Positions 9,081 through 17,330 of a DNA stretch of 64,000 bases are shown here, in pieces. Position 1 is the first letter of the stretch. The number at the start of each line of letters is the position of its first letter. Source of the stretch: Pluralibacter sp. (GTDB lineage Bacteria > Pseudomonadota > Gammaproteobacteria > Enterobacterales > Enterobacteriaceae); NCBI RefSeq assembly GCF_019237635.1, contig NZ_JAFAGS010000184.1, forward strand, positions 49,751 to 113,750, given 5' to 3'. The notes under the pieces are model-generated. The model was given only the letters and a program-made list of their open reading frames with translations. It was not told the origin of the DNA and made no database searches. The position numbers and the translations under genes are program-made.

Positions 9081-10414
9081 GAGCGCAGCACCGCAAAGAG
9101 TTCAAGATTCACATCCCCCAGTGAGCGCGGGGTATAGAATGTGCAACTGCCCATCTCAAGCATCGCCCGTGCTGCCTCAGTACTCAGATCCAGCGAGAAA
9201 TACTGGTTCTCAAGACGTAACGGGATAGCGGCCGGAACATGGGTCAGCGGCTTGATAACCATCCCGCTCAGGGCCACATTCACCACATCGGACACATCAT
9301 CAAAGCTGCCCGCTTTACACAACTGCGGGAATTTCGTCTGAAGTTCATGGTTCGGCATGGAGGAGCGTACGGAGAGGTAGAAGTCTGCCCCTTCGCGCAG
9401 GCGCGCATCATGCAGAGCACCTTTCCAGATCTGATCCTGATGCTCCAGGTGGATACTCACCACCCGTGACGGCAGGCTCGCTTCCAGCAGCTTATCAAGC
9501 AGTGCCAGCAACGGCGGGAATACCCGCTCCGGTACATCGTGCTGATAAGCAGGAATATCCCCGGCGTCGTGTTCCAGTGAGAAGGTCAGCAGGCTGCCGG
9601 CCAGACGGGTCAGTTCGCGGTACAGCAGTTCCGGGTGACGCTCAGGCGTCTGAAGCAATTCCGTCAGCACCGGCTCGGCGCTGTTCAGGGCATTGAGCAG
9701 CCAGAACAGGGACACATCCGCGACCGCAAAGTCTGCCATCCGCTCATTGCTTTCACGGCGCATGGCCATCAGGCGACGGCGGCGGGCCTGCAGACGAATC
9801 AGCAGGTCACCCAGTTCGGTGGTCAGCAACGGGCTTGCAGAAACGGAAAGCATTGGCGGGATAAAGGCCGGGTCGCGGCTCCACTGTCCCTGCGCATTAC
9901 GCACCAGGCGTGCCACCGGACAGGTCAGGTATGCCGTGTTTTCCTGGCTGGACAGACGCAGGGTCAGCGCATTACGCAGAATCGCGAGTTCCCCGCTTTC
10001 ATGCCCGGCCAGTTCCTGCACCACCACACGCTCACCTTTCCAGCGACGCGGGCGCTCACTGTCCTGGCCGTTATCGAGGTTGCCACCGCTGGCGCTCAGC
10101 AGTGGCAGCGCGACAACCACGTCAACAGCCTCACTGCCAGCTGCAACAGACAAATCACAGACCGGAGGAAGCGTGTCTGCCAGGTCGGTATCAACAAGGG
10201 TACCGTCCTGAAAGCGCACCACCAGACGGTTGGCGTTCAGGCGCGAGAGCGCCAGTGCAGCATCATCAAATTCTGCCACAACCACGCCCCAGGGATGAGA
10301 AATACCCATCCGGGCGACCATGTCGGCAACGTGTTCATTCCAGCGGGCCTGCTGCTGGAACTGTTGCGGGGCCAGAGCGGCCCCATCCTCCCAAAGTGGG
10401 CGGTAAATTTTCAT
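9077..10414 (-). CDS. tssK: T6SS baseplate protein TssK
   Basis: A 445-residue TssK (VasE/ImpJ family), the trimeric baseplate part that links the phage-like baseplate to the TssJLM membrane complex. The start MKIYRPLWEDGAALAPQQF is typical of the family, and the length is as expected. It follows tssC by 18 bases and overlaps tssL by 4. Confidence 0.95.
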   Translation of the reverse strand: MKIYRPLWEDGAALAPQQFQQQARWNEHVADMVARMGISHPWGVVVAEFDDAALALSRLNANRLVVRFQDGTLVDTDLADTLPPVCDLSVAAGSEAVDVVVALPLLSASGGNLDNGQDSERPRRWKGERVVVQELAGHESGELAILRNALTLRLSSQENTAYLTCPVARLVRNAQGQWSRDPAFIPPMLSVSASPLLTTELGDLLIRLQARRRRLMAMRRESNERMADFAVADVSLFWLLNALNSAEPVLTELLQTPERHPELLYRELTRLAGSLLTFSLEHDAGDIPAYQHDVPERVFPPLLALLDKLLEASLPSRVVSIHLEHQDQIWKGALHDARLREGADFYLSVRSSMPNHELQTKFPQLCKAGSFDDVSDVVNVALSGMVIKPLTHVPAAIPLRLENQYFSLDLSTEAARAMLEMGSCTFYTPRSLGDVNLELFAVLRS

Positions 10415-10432
10415 CCCTGATTTCCCCTCGCC

Positions 10433-11974
10433 TTACGATTTGGCTTTCGGCATCTGAGAAACCAGTGACAGGTTGACGTCCATCCCTTCCACCTGGAAGT
10501 GCGGTACGGCATAGAGTTTCACGCGGAAGAAACCCGGGTTGTCTTCGATATCTTCTACGACAACTTTGGCATCACGCAGCGGGTGAGACGCCTGCAGCTC
10601 GTCGCCCGGATCGGTCATTTCAGTCACCAGACCGCGAACCCAGGTATTCAGTTCCAGCTCGAGCAAACGCCTGTCCTTGGTGGTGCCGATGTTTTCACGC
10701 TGGATGAGTTTCAGGTAGTGCGCGATACGCGACAGCAGGAAGATATACGGCAGACGCGCGTTGATGCGACTGTTGGCCGTCGCATCGGCGGTGTCATACA
10801 GTGCCGGTTTCTGGGTGGAGTTAGCCGAGAAGAAGCAGCTGTAGTCGCGGTTCTTGTAGTAAGACAGGGGAATGAAGCCGAGATTCGCGAACTCGAATTC
10901 GCGTGTTTCCGGGATCATCACTTCTGACGGGATCTTCACCTGATTGCCGGTGCCCAGATCGTACAGATGGATAGGCAGGTCCTGAACAGCACCACCGGCC
11001 TGCGGGCCACGGATTTGTACGCACCAGCCGTTGTTGATAAAACTGCGCACCATGTTGGCGGCAAAGGCGAAGGAGGCATTGGTCCACAGGTATTTATCGT
11101 GATCCGGGCCTTTCACTTCTTCCACATAGTTGAAGCTGCGCACTGGCACGGTGTCCGGACCATACGGCAGACGACCGAGTACGCGCGGCATCACCAGACC
11201 GATATAGCGGGAATCATCCGTCTCGCGGAAGGATTTCCACTTGATGTACTCGGCACGGTCAAAGTAGTTACCGATATCTTTGATGGCCGCCACGTCCTCC
11301 ATTGAGTCCTTGAGGAAGAATTTCGGGCCGGCAGAGCCGATAAACGGCATATGAGCTGCAGCAGACACTTTCGAAATATTGCGCAACAGGGCAACATCTT
11401 GCGCAGAGGCATCAAACTCGTAAGCAGAAATCAGTGCAGCAATCGGCTCGCCACCCGGGCTGTCGTACTCTGCCGTGTACGTGTGCTGGTATAATCCGCT
11501 CTGAATAATCTCCGGCGCGTCTTCAAAGTCCTGACGCAGATCGTCTTTCGACAGGTCCAGCAGTTCGATTTTGACGTTCTGACGGAAATCGGTTTTATCG
11601 ACCAGCGACTTCAGCCCACACCACAGACTCTCTACCGCCTGAAACTCCTCGTGATGCATAACCGCATCCAGTTGGCGGCTAATCTGGTGATCCAGTTCAG
11701 CGATATGGTGGTCAATCAGCGTCTTATCGAGTTTTTCAACTTTTGAGCCGGCTTTGGTCAGGCACTCCAGAAAAACCTGCATCCCGGCCGTTAAACGTTC
11801 ATCAGCGGTCGCATCCGACATCGCCTGGGCGTCCTGCCAGATATCCAGCGCGCTCAGCTCAGACACCGGGTTCAGGTTGATTTTTTCAAACAGGGATGCG
11901 TAAACCCCACCCGTTGCAGGACGTTCAAGCACTACGTTTTCGCCACCAGCGGCATTCTCTTTTTTTACAGACAT
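10433..11974 (-). CDS. tssC: T6SS sheath large subunit TssC
   Basis: A 513-residue TssC (VipB/ImpD family), which assembles with TssB into the contractile sheath around Hcp. Family landmarks include KFFLKDSMEDVAAIKDIGNYF and the C-terminal QVEGMDVNLSLVSQ. The start is chosen at the ATG at 11974 (MSVKKEN) because an AAGGAAG ribosome site lies six bases upstream. An in-frame ATG two codons earlier is too close to that site. It follows tssB by about 40 bases. Confidence 0.96.
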   Translation of the reverse strand: MSVKKENAAGGENVVLERPATGGVYASLFEKINLNPVSELSALDIWQDAQAMSDATADERLTAGMQVFLECLTKAGSKVEKLDKTLIDHHIAELDHQISRQLDAVMHHEEFQAVESLWCGLKSLVDKTDFRQNVKIELLDLSKDDLRQDFEDAPEIIQSGLYQHTYTAEYDSPGGEPIAALISAYEFDASAQDVALLRNISKVSAAAHMPFIGSAGPKFFLKDSMEDVAAIKDIGNYFDRAEYIKWKSFRETDDSRYIGLVMPRVLGRLPYGPDTVPVRSFNYVEEVKGPDHDKYLWTNASFAFAANMVRSFINNGWCVQIRGPQAGGAVQDLPIHLYDLGTGNQVKIPSEVMIPETREFEFANLGFIPLSYYKNRDYSCFFSANSTQKPALYDTADATANSRINARLPYIFLLSRIAHYLKLIQRENIGTTKDRRLLELELNTWVRGLVTEMTDPGDELQASHPLRDAKVVVEDIEDNPGFFRVKLYAVPHFQVEGMDVNLSLVSQMPKAKS

Positions 11975-12013
11975 CAACATCTTCCTTATTAATCCGTTAA
12001 AACATCGTGACCG

Positions 12014-12514
12014 TTATGCTTCTTTCGGAGCCAGTGCCGACAGTTCACTGCGCAGTTCGGCGCTCAGCGCCGGGTCGAGCAGGATTTTTTCCAGTTCCTT
12101 ACGGAAGGCCTGGTTGTCTAAAAGGTTGGCTTTGAGGTCACGGAGCAGGTTACGCATGGCGAGCATCGCTTTCAGTTGCGGTATGCTGGCCGCCACCTGT
12201 TCTGGCGCAAAATCCTTCATGCTGTGGAACGTCAGTCTGATATTGTCTTCACTGCCGTCACCGGCCAGGGTGTTTTCTACGGACAGATTTACGGAAGGGG
12301 AAAACTCGGATAACACGTTGTCGAAGTTGTTTTTGTTAATGCTGACCGGCTCACGCTCCGATACAGGTCGCTGCTCGCTACCATTGCTGTAATTCCCCAC
12401 CACCATCAGTTTCAGGGGCAATTCGACTTTCTTTTGACTCCCTCCGGTGTGCAAATCCAGCTTTATGTTAACGCGCGCCTTGGGTATTTCGGACTGATAG
12501 GAAGAGTTAGACAT
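12014..12514 (-). CDS. tssB: T6SS sheath small subunit TssB
   Basis: A 166-residue TssB (VipA/ImpB family), partner of TssC in the sheath. The family pattern PKARVNIKLDLHTGGSQKKVELPLK near the N terminus (residues about 11-35) and the C-terminal helical part with LLDNQAFRKELE fit. It is the first gene of the minus-strand T6SS block, so the operon promoter should lie in the 12515-13172 interval. Confidence 0.96.
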   Translation of the reverse strand: MSNSSYQSEIPKARVNIKLDLHTGGSQKKVELPLKLMVVGNYSNGSEQRPVSEREPVSINKNNFDNVLSEFSPSVNLSVENTLAGDGSEDNIRLTFHSMKDFAPEQVAASIPQLKAMLAMRNLLRDLKANLLDNQAFRKELEKILLDPALSAELRSELSALAPKEA

Positions 12515-13172
12515 GGCTGTCCCTGTTCTATTGAGTGATAGAAACGGTCAATGCCAGTGAGAAATTAATAAGAAAGGCTTACCCTGCCAGAACAACCTCC
12601 CGGTTCACGTCATCCTACGTGAATAAAAACACCGGAGTCAAAAGCGAGCACATTCCATTCACTAGCATGTTGACACTGTATTTTGGGGTGTTTATCTGAA
12701 ATGAAAAAATTCAGATAAGACCCCATAGGCAAGAGTGTAGGAACGTTCCCTAATCAGCGGAAATAAAAATATGTAACATAAATTTACAAATGACATATTT
12801 AACAAATAATAATAACCCTTCTGTTTTATAAGGGTTTTCTCCACAACACCCTTTCAGACCTTATGAAATAAGGATGTACGGCAAATGATCACTTTGCCTG
12901 AGGGTTTAAAACCGTACAAAATTACAACAATCACGCGAAGAATCTGATTTTTAATTTTTATCGAAATATGAGGGCCCGTTCACTACCGGGTAAGTGGAAT
13001 GGCCATGATCGGATTCAACGTCAGATTTTTGCTTTTTCACTTAAATGAGGCTTATCTATTTTCGCCAAAAGATAGCCTATAGTTGTAATGATGAGTGGCC
13101 GTTCACGAGGCAATGCAGCGTGGCGGCAGAGGTACCATGGGGTAACTTACGCGTATAGAGAGACAGACTATC
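12515..13172. promoter_or_regulatory. Intergenic region upstream of tssB with a long hairpin
   Basis: No gene is seen in these 658 bases, which separate leftward tssB from the rightward methyltransferase gene. The sequence is AT-rich. It contains a long imperfect inverted repeat at 12686-12724, whose core arms TTATCTGAA and TTCAGATAA are flanked by GGGGT and ACCCC. A second short repeat at 12814-12836 (AACCCTT/AAGGGTT) is followed by TTTTCT. The T6SS promoter is expected here, but I cannot place it with confidence. Confidence 0.5.
12686..12724. repeat. Imperfect inverted repeat (possible operator or structured leader)
   Basis: Arms GGGGTgtTTATCTGAA and TTCAGATAAgACCCC enclose a nine-base A-rich loop. 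No T-run follows on either strand, so a simple terminator is unlikely. It lies about 170 bases upstream of tssB. Confidence 0.55.
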
Positions 13173-13850
13173 ATGTCAAATTTTTATGTCCGCGGAGTGC
13201 TGGCCAACCTGATAACGCTGTTAATTTTTCTTGCATGCATATTCATTCCTGCGGGGACCCTGGATTACTGGCAGGCATGGGTCTTTGTGATTGTGTTTGA
13301 GATAAGCTCGCAGGCGTTGGGTATTTATTTTCTGATGCATGACCGAAAGCTGCTCGAGCGTCGTATACATTTTGGTCCTCGGGCGGAACAGCGTCCGGCG
13401 CAGAAATTTATCTCATCGCTGTTCATTCTTGGCTTTGTCGGGTTCGTCGTACTTCCTGCGCTCGACCATCGTTTTAGCTGGTCACCAGTGGCACCCATTG
13501 TCTCCATTCTCGCAGAGATATTTATCATCATATCCTTCCTGTTGTTCTTCTCGGTGATGAAATCGAATACCTTTGCGGCTTCTACCATTCAGGTGGAGGA
13601 AGGGCAGACCGTTGTGTCAAACGGCCTGTATGCGTACATCCGACACCCGATGTATTCAGGTGCATTGCTACTTCTTGCGGCGATGCCGCTTGCACTCGGT
13701 TCCTGGTGGAGTATTTTCCTGCTCGTGCCATTCTTCCCGGTACTCGCCTGGCGCATCTTTGATGAGGAAGACTTTCTCAAAGAGAAGTTGCCTGGTTATA
13801 GCGACTATATGCAGAAGGTGAAATATCGCCTTGTTCCCCACGTCTGGTAA
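13173..13850 (+). CDS. ICMT/PEMT-like membrane methyltransferase
   Basis: A 225-residue protein with about five membrane helices and the C-terminal signature VSNGLYAYIRHPMYSG followed by DEEDFL, typical of the isoprenylcysteine carboxyl methyltransferase / phospholipid methyltransferase superfamily. These bind S-adenosylmethionine through the RHP and E-E motifs. Bacterial members of this kind have unknown substrates, probably lipids or small hydrophobic thiols. It is a single gene between divergent T6SS genes and the convergent effector-like genes, with a terminator after it. Confidence 0.85.
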   Translation: MSNFYVRGVLANLITLLIFLACIFIPAGTLDYWQAWVFVIVFEISSQALGIYFLMHDRKLLERRIHFGPRAEQRPAQKFISSLFILGFVGFVVLPALDHRFSWSPVAPIVSILAEIFIIISFLLFFSVMKSNTFAASTIQVEEGQTVVSNGLYAYIRHPMYSGALLLLAAMPLALGSWWSIFLLVPFFPVLAWRIFDEEDFLKEKLPGYSDYMQKVKYRLVPHVW

Positions 13851-13961
13851 GGCATTCTTGCGCTCTGAGTACATCTGCCACTACAGATAGTCTACAACCT
13901 GATAAGACTGGAAATGAGCCCGATAGCACGGAAACCTGGGTAGCGCCGCTGCGGATAAGTT

Positions 13962-13980
13962 CGCCCACAAGGCGTTTTTT
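13962..13980 (+). terminator. Rho-independent terminator after the methyltransferase gene
   Basis: Short stem CGCC/GGCG with a five-base loop followed by seven T residues (13975-13981), about 110 bases after the methyltransferase stop. Confidence 0.6.
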
Positions 13981-14074
13981 TGCTTTTTAAACGCAGGTGC
14001 CTCCACTACTCCAGCAGCTTAAACTGACTTAATAAGCATTGAACAGAGTGCAGCATTAAGTGCTGCACTTGAGG

Positions 14075-15034
14075 TTACAACTTGGTCTGACTGAATTTTT
14101 CACGTGGAATATGATTCACGGAAGGCGGCGGCGGCGGCGGTGGCGGCGGCAATGGAATACCGTTTGCGTCCAGTTTCAAGGTAACAGGTACTCTGTTCGC
14201 CTTCTCCGCTTCTGCCGCCTTTTGTTTCTCTTTCTCCGCAGCTTCTGCATTAAGCGCAGCAGCTACCCTTGCGTCTTCTTTAGCTTCATTCGCTTTTCGC
14301 GCAGGCGCGGAGTTAGCGAATTCTGCTTTAACCTTGGCCAGCTCCACCTGCCACGGCTTCAGCACCTGGCCTGTCGGGTTCATGTCCACCACACTGGCAT
14401 TACCCGCTCGTTTCGCCAGTTTGCGGGCAAGTTCATCTAATACTGCATCCTGAACCGATCTATCGGGTGACTTCTTCCCTTGTTCACCAGCAGCCACTTT
14501 ATTCATGCCGCGGGTTGGATTAACTAATTTTTGCGGAACAGGATTCATGGGGGGCGGTGGCGGCGGCAATGGAATGCCATTTGCGTCCAGTTTGAGGGTA
14601 ACGGGTGCTTTGCTCGCTTTCTCAGCCTCTGCAGCCTTTTGTTTCGCTTTCTCCGCAGCCTCCGCATTAAGTGCGGCAGCTACCCTCGCCTCTTCTTTGG
14701 CTTCAGCCGTTTTCCGCTCAGGTGCGGAGCTAGCGAATTCTGCTTTAGCCTTGGCCAACTCCACCTGCCACGGCTTCAGCGCCTGGCTGGTATGGTCCCC
14801 CTCCGCCATGCCTGCGCCACTGGCCCGCTCAGCCAGTCTTTCTTTAAGTGCAGTTAAAAAGTCGGCCTTTTCTGGGTTTTGTTTCAATAACTGTCGATGA
14901 CTGTTTTGTACCAGTCTGACACAACGTGCTAAGGGACTGACGTTTTGATCGCTGATTAACTCAGAGTGTTTCGATGTTACCGGGGGCGAGGTTTGTACCG
15001 CGACGCGCCCCGCTATAGCACCTGAAGAAATCAT
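14075..15034 (-). CDS. Tandem-repeat polyproline protein, candidate T3SS effector
   Basis: A 319-residue protein without signal peptide or membrane helix. Two tandem repeats of about 105 residues cover residues 60-162 and 199-304. Each has a charged helix, the block LKPWQVELAK (Trp89 and Trp228), a long Ala/Glu/Lys helix and then VTLKLDANGIPL followed by six or more prolines. LPPPP is a known docking pattern for EVH1 and profilin-type partners in host cells. The Ser/Thr-rich, charge-poor first 30 residues fit a T3SS export signal. No family is firmly recognised; actin-targeting effectors with polyproline repeats are the nearest concept. The ATG at 15034 has an AGGTGG ribosome site. The gene sits beside the T3SS locus, which supports but does not prove effector status. 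Confidence 0.6.
   Translation of the reverse strand: MISSGAIAGRVAVQTSPPVTSKHSELISDQNVSPLARCVRLVQNSHRQLLKQNPEKADFLTALKERLAERASGAGMAEGDHTSQALKPWQVELAKAKAEFASSAPERKTAEAKEEARVAAALNAEAAEKAKQKAAEAEKASKAPVTLKLDANGIPLPPPPPPMNPVPQKLVNPTRGMNKVAAGEQGKKSPDRSVQDAVLDELARKLAKRAGNASVVDMNPTGQVLKPWQVELAKVKAEFANSAPARKANEAKEDARVAAALNAEAAEKEKQKAAEAEKANRVPVTLKLDANGIPLPPPPPPPPPSVNHIPREKFSQTKL
14123..14857 (-). repeat. Two in-frame direct repeats inside the polyproline gene
   Basis: Repeat copies span about 14549-14857 and 14123-14440. They encode near-identical LKPWQVELAK, Ala-rich helix and polyproline blocks, so the gene grew by an internal duplication. The second proline run is longer (eleven versus seven residues). 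Confidence 0.85.
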
Positions 15035-15120
15035 AGTTATCCACCTGGGAATTTACGTTTTTTTGCATTCGATATGCACAGCTGACACAGCATGATATCC
15101 AGAAGAAAAAATAAATGACA

Positions 15121-15501
15121 TCACGAACGCTGTGAACGTAGCGCTACAGCCTGTGCCACCAACACTGTTAATTTCTGATTTACCGCTCTCGCGTTATGAA
15201 TATCTTCTCTGGTAAACGGACTGCCAGCACAGTTGAAAAACTTCTCCGAATGCTTATCGAGCTTCAGGACATTTTTCAGTGTAGCGTTAAGATTTCCCTT
15301 GTTAGCACTTTTTGCTAACTGACGTGCATATGATTCCGCTTTATCGTGCATCCCCATGATCTTACTCCCCTTCGGCTCAACAACATTCCCAATACGGTTG
15401 AGTGACTGGATTAGTTTACTTGTTGATTTTTCAATATTGTCTTTCGTTTCTTGGGAAATATTGCCCACTTGCGCTGGACGAAAAAAATTCGGGATCTTCA
15501 T
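15121..15501 (-). CDS. Small unknown protein, possible secreted cargo
   Basis: A 126-residue mostly helical, basic protein (MKIPNFFRPAQ start) with no signal peptide, membrane segment or recognised domain. An AGGAG ribosome site lies nine bases before the ATG at 15501. It is encoded 86 bases upstream of the polyproline gene on the same strand, so the two may be co-transcribed. The setting among T3SS-linked genes makes cargo or chaperone function possible, but nothing in the sequence shows it. An IS1 remnant lies just upstream. Confidence 0.55.
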   Translation of the reverse strand: MKIPNFFRPAQVGNISQETKDNIEKSTSKLIQSLNRIGNVVEPKGSKIMGMHDKAESYARQLAKSANKGNLNATLKNVLKLDKHSEKFFNCAGSPFTREDIHNARAVNQKLTVLVAQAVALRSQRS

Positions 15502-15709
15502 ACGGTATAACTCCTGTTAGTAAGAAACATATATAGCATGCAACCAGCACGCATCTCTTTCAAAAAACGCCCGTAGCTATCATATTTCTGGAAACGGACA
15601 GACAAGACACAGCTTCGCTATTTTTCAGTAAAAAGCCGGACAGAAAAAACACATTGTTTTCCTGTCTCAGAATGGCTATCAATGGGATTACACATACACC
15701 TGGCGTCTC

Positions 15710-16352
15710 CAGGATGAAGAAACGGTCATGCTTCCAAAGGGTTGTAATGATGCCTTTCAATATACGTGCCGATAACTTTTTCATGCAGCTCTACCGAACG
15801 CGAATAACAGTGATCTTGCCCACAAGATGTATTTCTGACGGAACTTCACGTTCGTAACGCCCCAGTCATCGGTAGTAATAAAACCCAGACTGAATGGCTG
15901 AAGTAATGCCAGCTGGCGACGACAGGTTTCATCCGTTCGTGGGCCAAAGACATGGGCAATGACCTGTTTCCTTTTTGTATCAAATGCATACCATAACCAG
16001 TGCCGGTTTTTCTTGTTTCCGACGTAAGACCACTGCTCATCAATTTCACAGATGAGAGCAACATCCTCATACGCCACAGTTCGGCAGTCACTTGTTTTGG
16101 CGAGAGTTTTTTAAGGTTCGGATAACGGTATTGATGCCGACTTTCAGAGTACGCACCGTATCCCTGACACCGGAGCCATTGAGGCAGAATAGACGCTGTA
16201 ATGTCTGAAGCAGGAAAACAGCCCTCAGGAATATTTGAGGCTCGCTGTAAATCTCCACCAACGCTGTGTCTACTCACACAAACGGGTTGCATGGCAGGGC
16301 CTTTACGAAATACACCACGGCAAGAATCAACACCTTGTGTAGAAAAAGGCAT
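15710..16352 (-). mobile_element. Degenerate IS1-family element (insA/insB remnants)
   Basis: On the minus strand, three frames must be joined to recover an IS1-type transposase. An InsA-like C terminus reads NGSGVRDTVRTLKVGINTV. An InsB-like core follows in another frame (VALICEIDEQWSYVGNK, then VIAHVFGPRTDE), open as 15781-16077. The InsB C-terminal end SVELHEKVIGTY appears in a third frame after a deletion that removes the usual TQRIERHN segment. The element is inactive. It lies between the small unknown gene and the SLOG-like gene, a scar of past rearrangement in this transition zone. Exact ends were not found. Confidence 0.8.
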
Positions 16353-16673
16353 ACTCCCTCCTGAGGATAATATTATAACTGAATACCCAGGGTCACATAA
16401 ATGATGTTACATGTTTTCTACTGTGCTCAATAATCCGGCATATACTCCACCACCGCTTCAGCCAAATCCTTAGCGAAAGATTCAGTATCTGGCATATGAT
16501 ATTCCAACGCTAAATCCCGTAGCGTATGTGCGATTAAGGTCTCAGCATATTGGGTAATACTTTCATGCTAGCCACTCGAATGTCTTAAACGGTGTTTAAC
16601 AAGCAACAAGACAAATAAGTACATTGCGTTGACACAAGAAAGCCGGAGGCAAAAAAGGTCCTCAATCACACTC
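16353..16673. other. Non-coding stretch between IS1 remnant and SLOG-like gene
   Basis: No gene, clear terminator or repeat is seen in these roughly 320 bases. Confidence 0.5.
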
Positions 16674-17330
16674 TCAAACACCACTTAAAAAGGCGCTTCT
16701 GACTGGCGTTAAGTCTTCCCCTGGCGCTTTTTGCAACTTTGCGGCCGCGTTAAGCGGGTCTGGTTCAAATTCCGGGTGGATTGTCAGCGGTATCTCCATG
16801 GATTTTGCTTCTTGTAACTCACTCAACGTCACGACCCCACCACCATAGGCCAGAAATTCTCCCGTTCGCGAAAGTCCATTCTGCTTTGTGGCGACATAGA
16901 CCATATAAGAGGCCCCAGTCTCATCAAGTACTTTCCATGAGGCACCAGGATCGTTAACGAAGATCACCCTATCGCAATCTTGAGCAACTCCCCCTCTTGC
17001 ATGTTCAGACACTATCCCGAGCGTTCCAACTCCCTTATTTTTCGCAAGTTCATAAACGGCGCCGATCCCTTCTGGGGTTGCACCAGCTACAACGCAAAGA
17101 TGATGTGCGCCATAGCGGTTTATCGCCTCATCCAACGCCGATGAAAGCTGAGCCTTGAGGCTCGCACTGTCGCTATAGCCAAGACCCGAAAAACCACTGA
17201 AAACCATCACATGTTTATCCCTGGTGTAATTATCGATCTCAGACTTCACACTATCGCGCCGCACGGAGGGTATATCCCCTATTACTGCTGGTGATAAAAC
17301 AGAAACGCGATTCGTGACACTGGAAAACAT
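16674..17330 (-). CDS. Rossmann/SLOG-like protein, candidate T3SS effector
   Basis: A 218-residue protein starting MFSSVTNRVSVL at 17330, chosen for an AGGAG ribosome site six bases upstream. The first 40 residues are Ser/Val-rich and look like a T3SS export signal. From about residue 45 the pattern is an alternating strand/helix fold: HVMVFSGFSG, HLCVVAGATPEGIGAV, VGTLGIVSEHA, RVIFVND, then GGGVVTLSELQEA. Gly-rich loop plus G-G-x-x-T-x-x-E recalls LOG/SLOG nucleotide-processing proteins (usual PGGxGTxxE), though the motif here is altered. It is a single gene at the edge of the AT-rich hilA upstream region. A nucleotide- or NAD-directed effector is possible; function is not established. Confidence 0.55.
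   Translation of the reverse strand: MFSSVTNRVSVLSPAVIGDIPSVRRDSVKSEIDNYTRDKHVMVFSGFSGLGYSDSASLKAQLSSALDEAINRYGAHHLCVVAGATPEGIGAVYELAKNKGVGTLGIVSEHARGGVAQDCDRVIFVNDPGASWKVLDETGASYMVYVATKQNGLSRTGEFLAYGGGVVTLSELQEAKSMEIPLTIHPEFEPDPLNAAAKLQKAPGEDLTPVRSAFLSGV

Noticed and set aside
9635..10420. Long plus-strand frame (261 codons) opposite tssK
   Set aside because: It lies fully within tssK on the other strand, with biased codons mirroring a high-GC third-position gene. No domain was recognised.
12738..12753. GGAACGTTCC palindrome as a Fur or other operator
   Set aside because: Too short and unlike the Fur consensus; left unassigned.
15121..15501. NleC-like effector because of the MKIP start
   Set aside because: Only four residues match; no metallopeptidase HExxH motif or further likeness.
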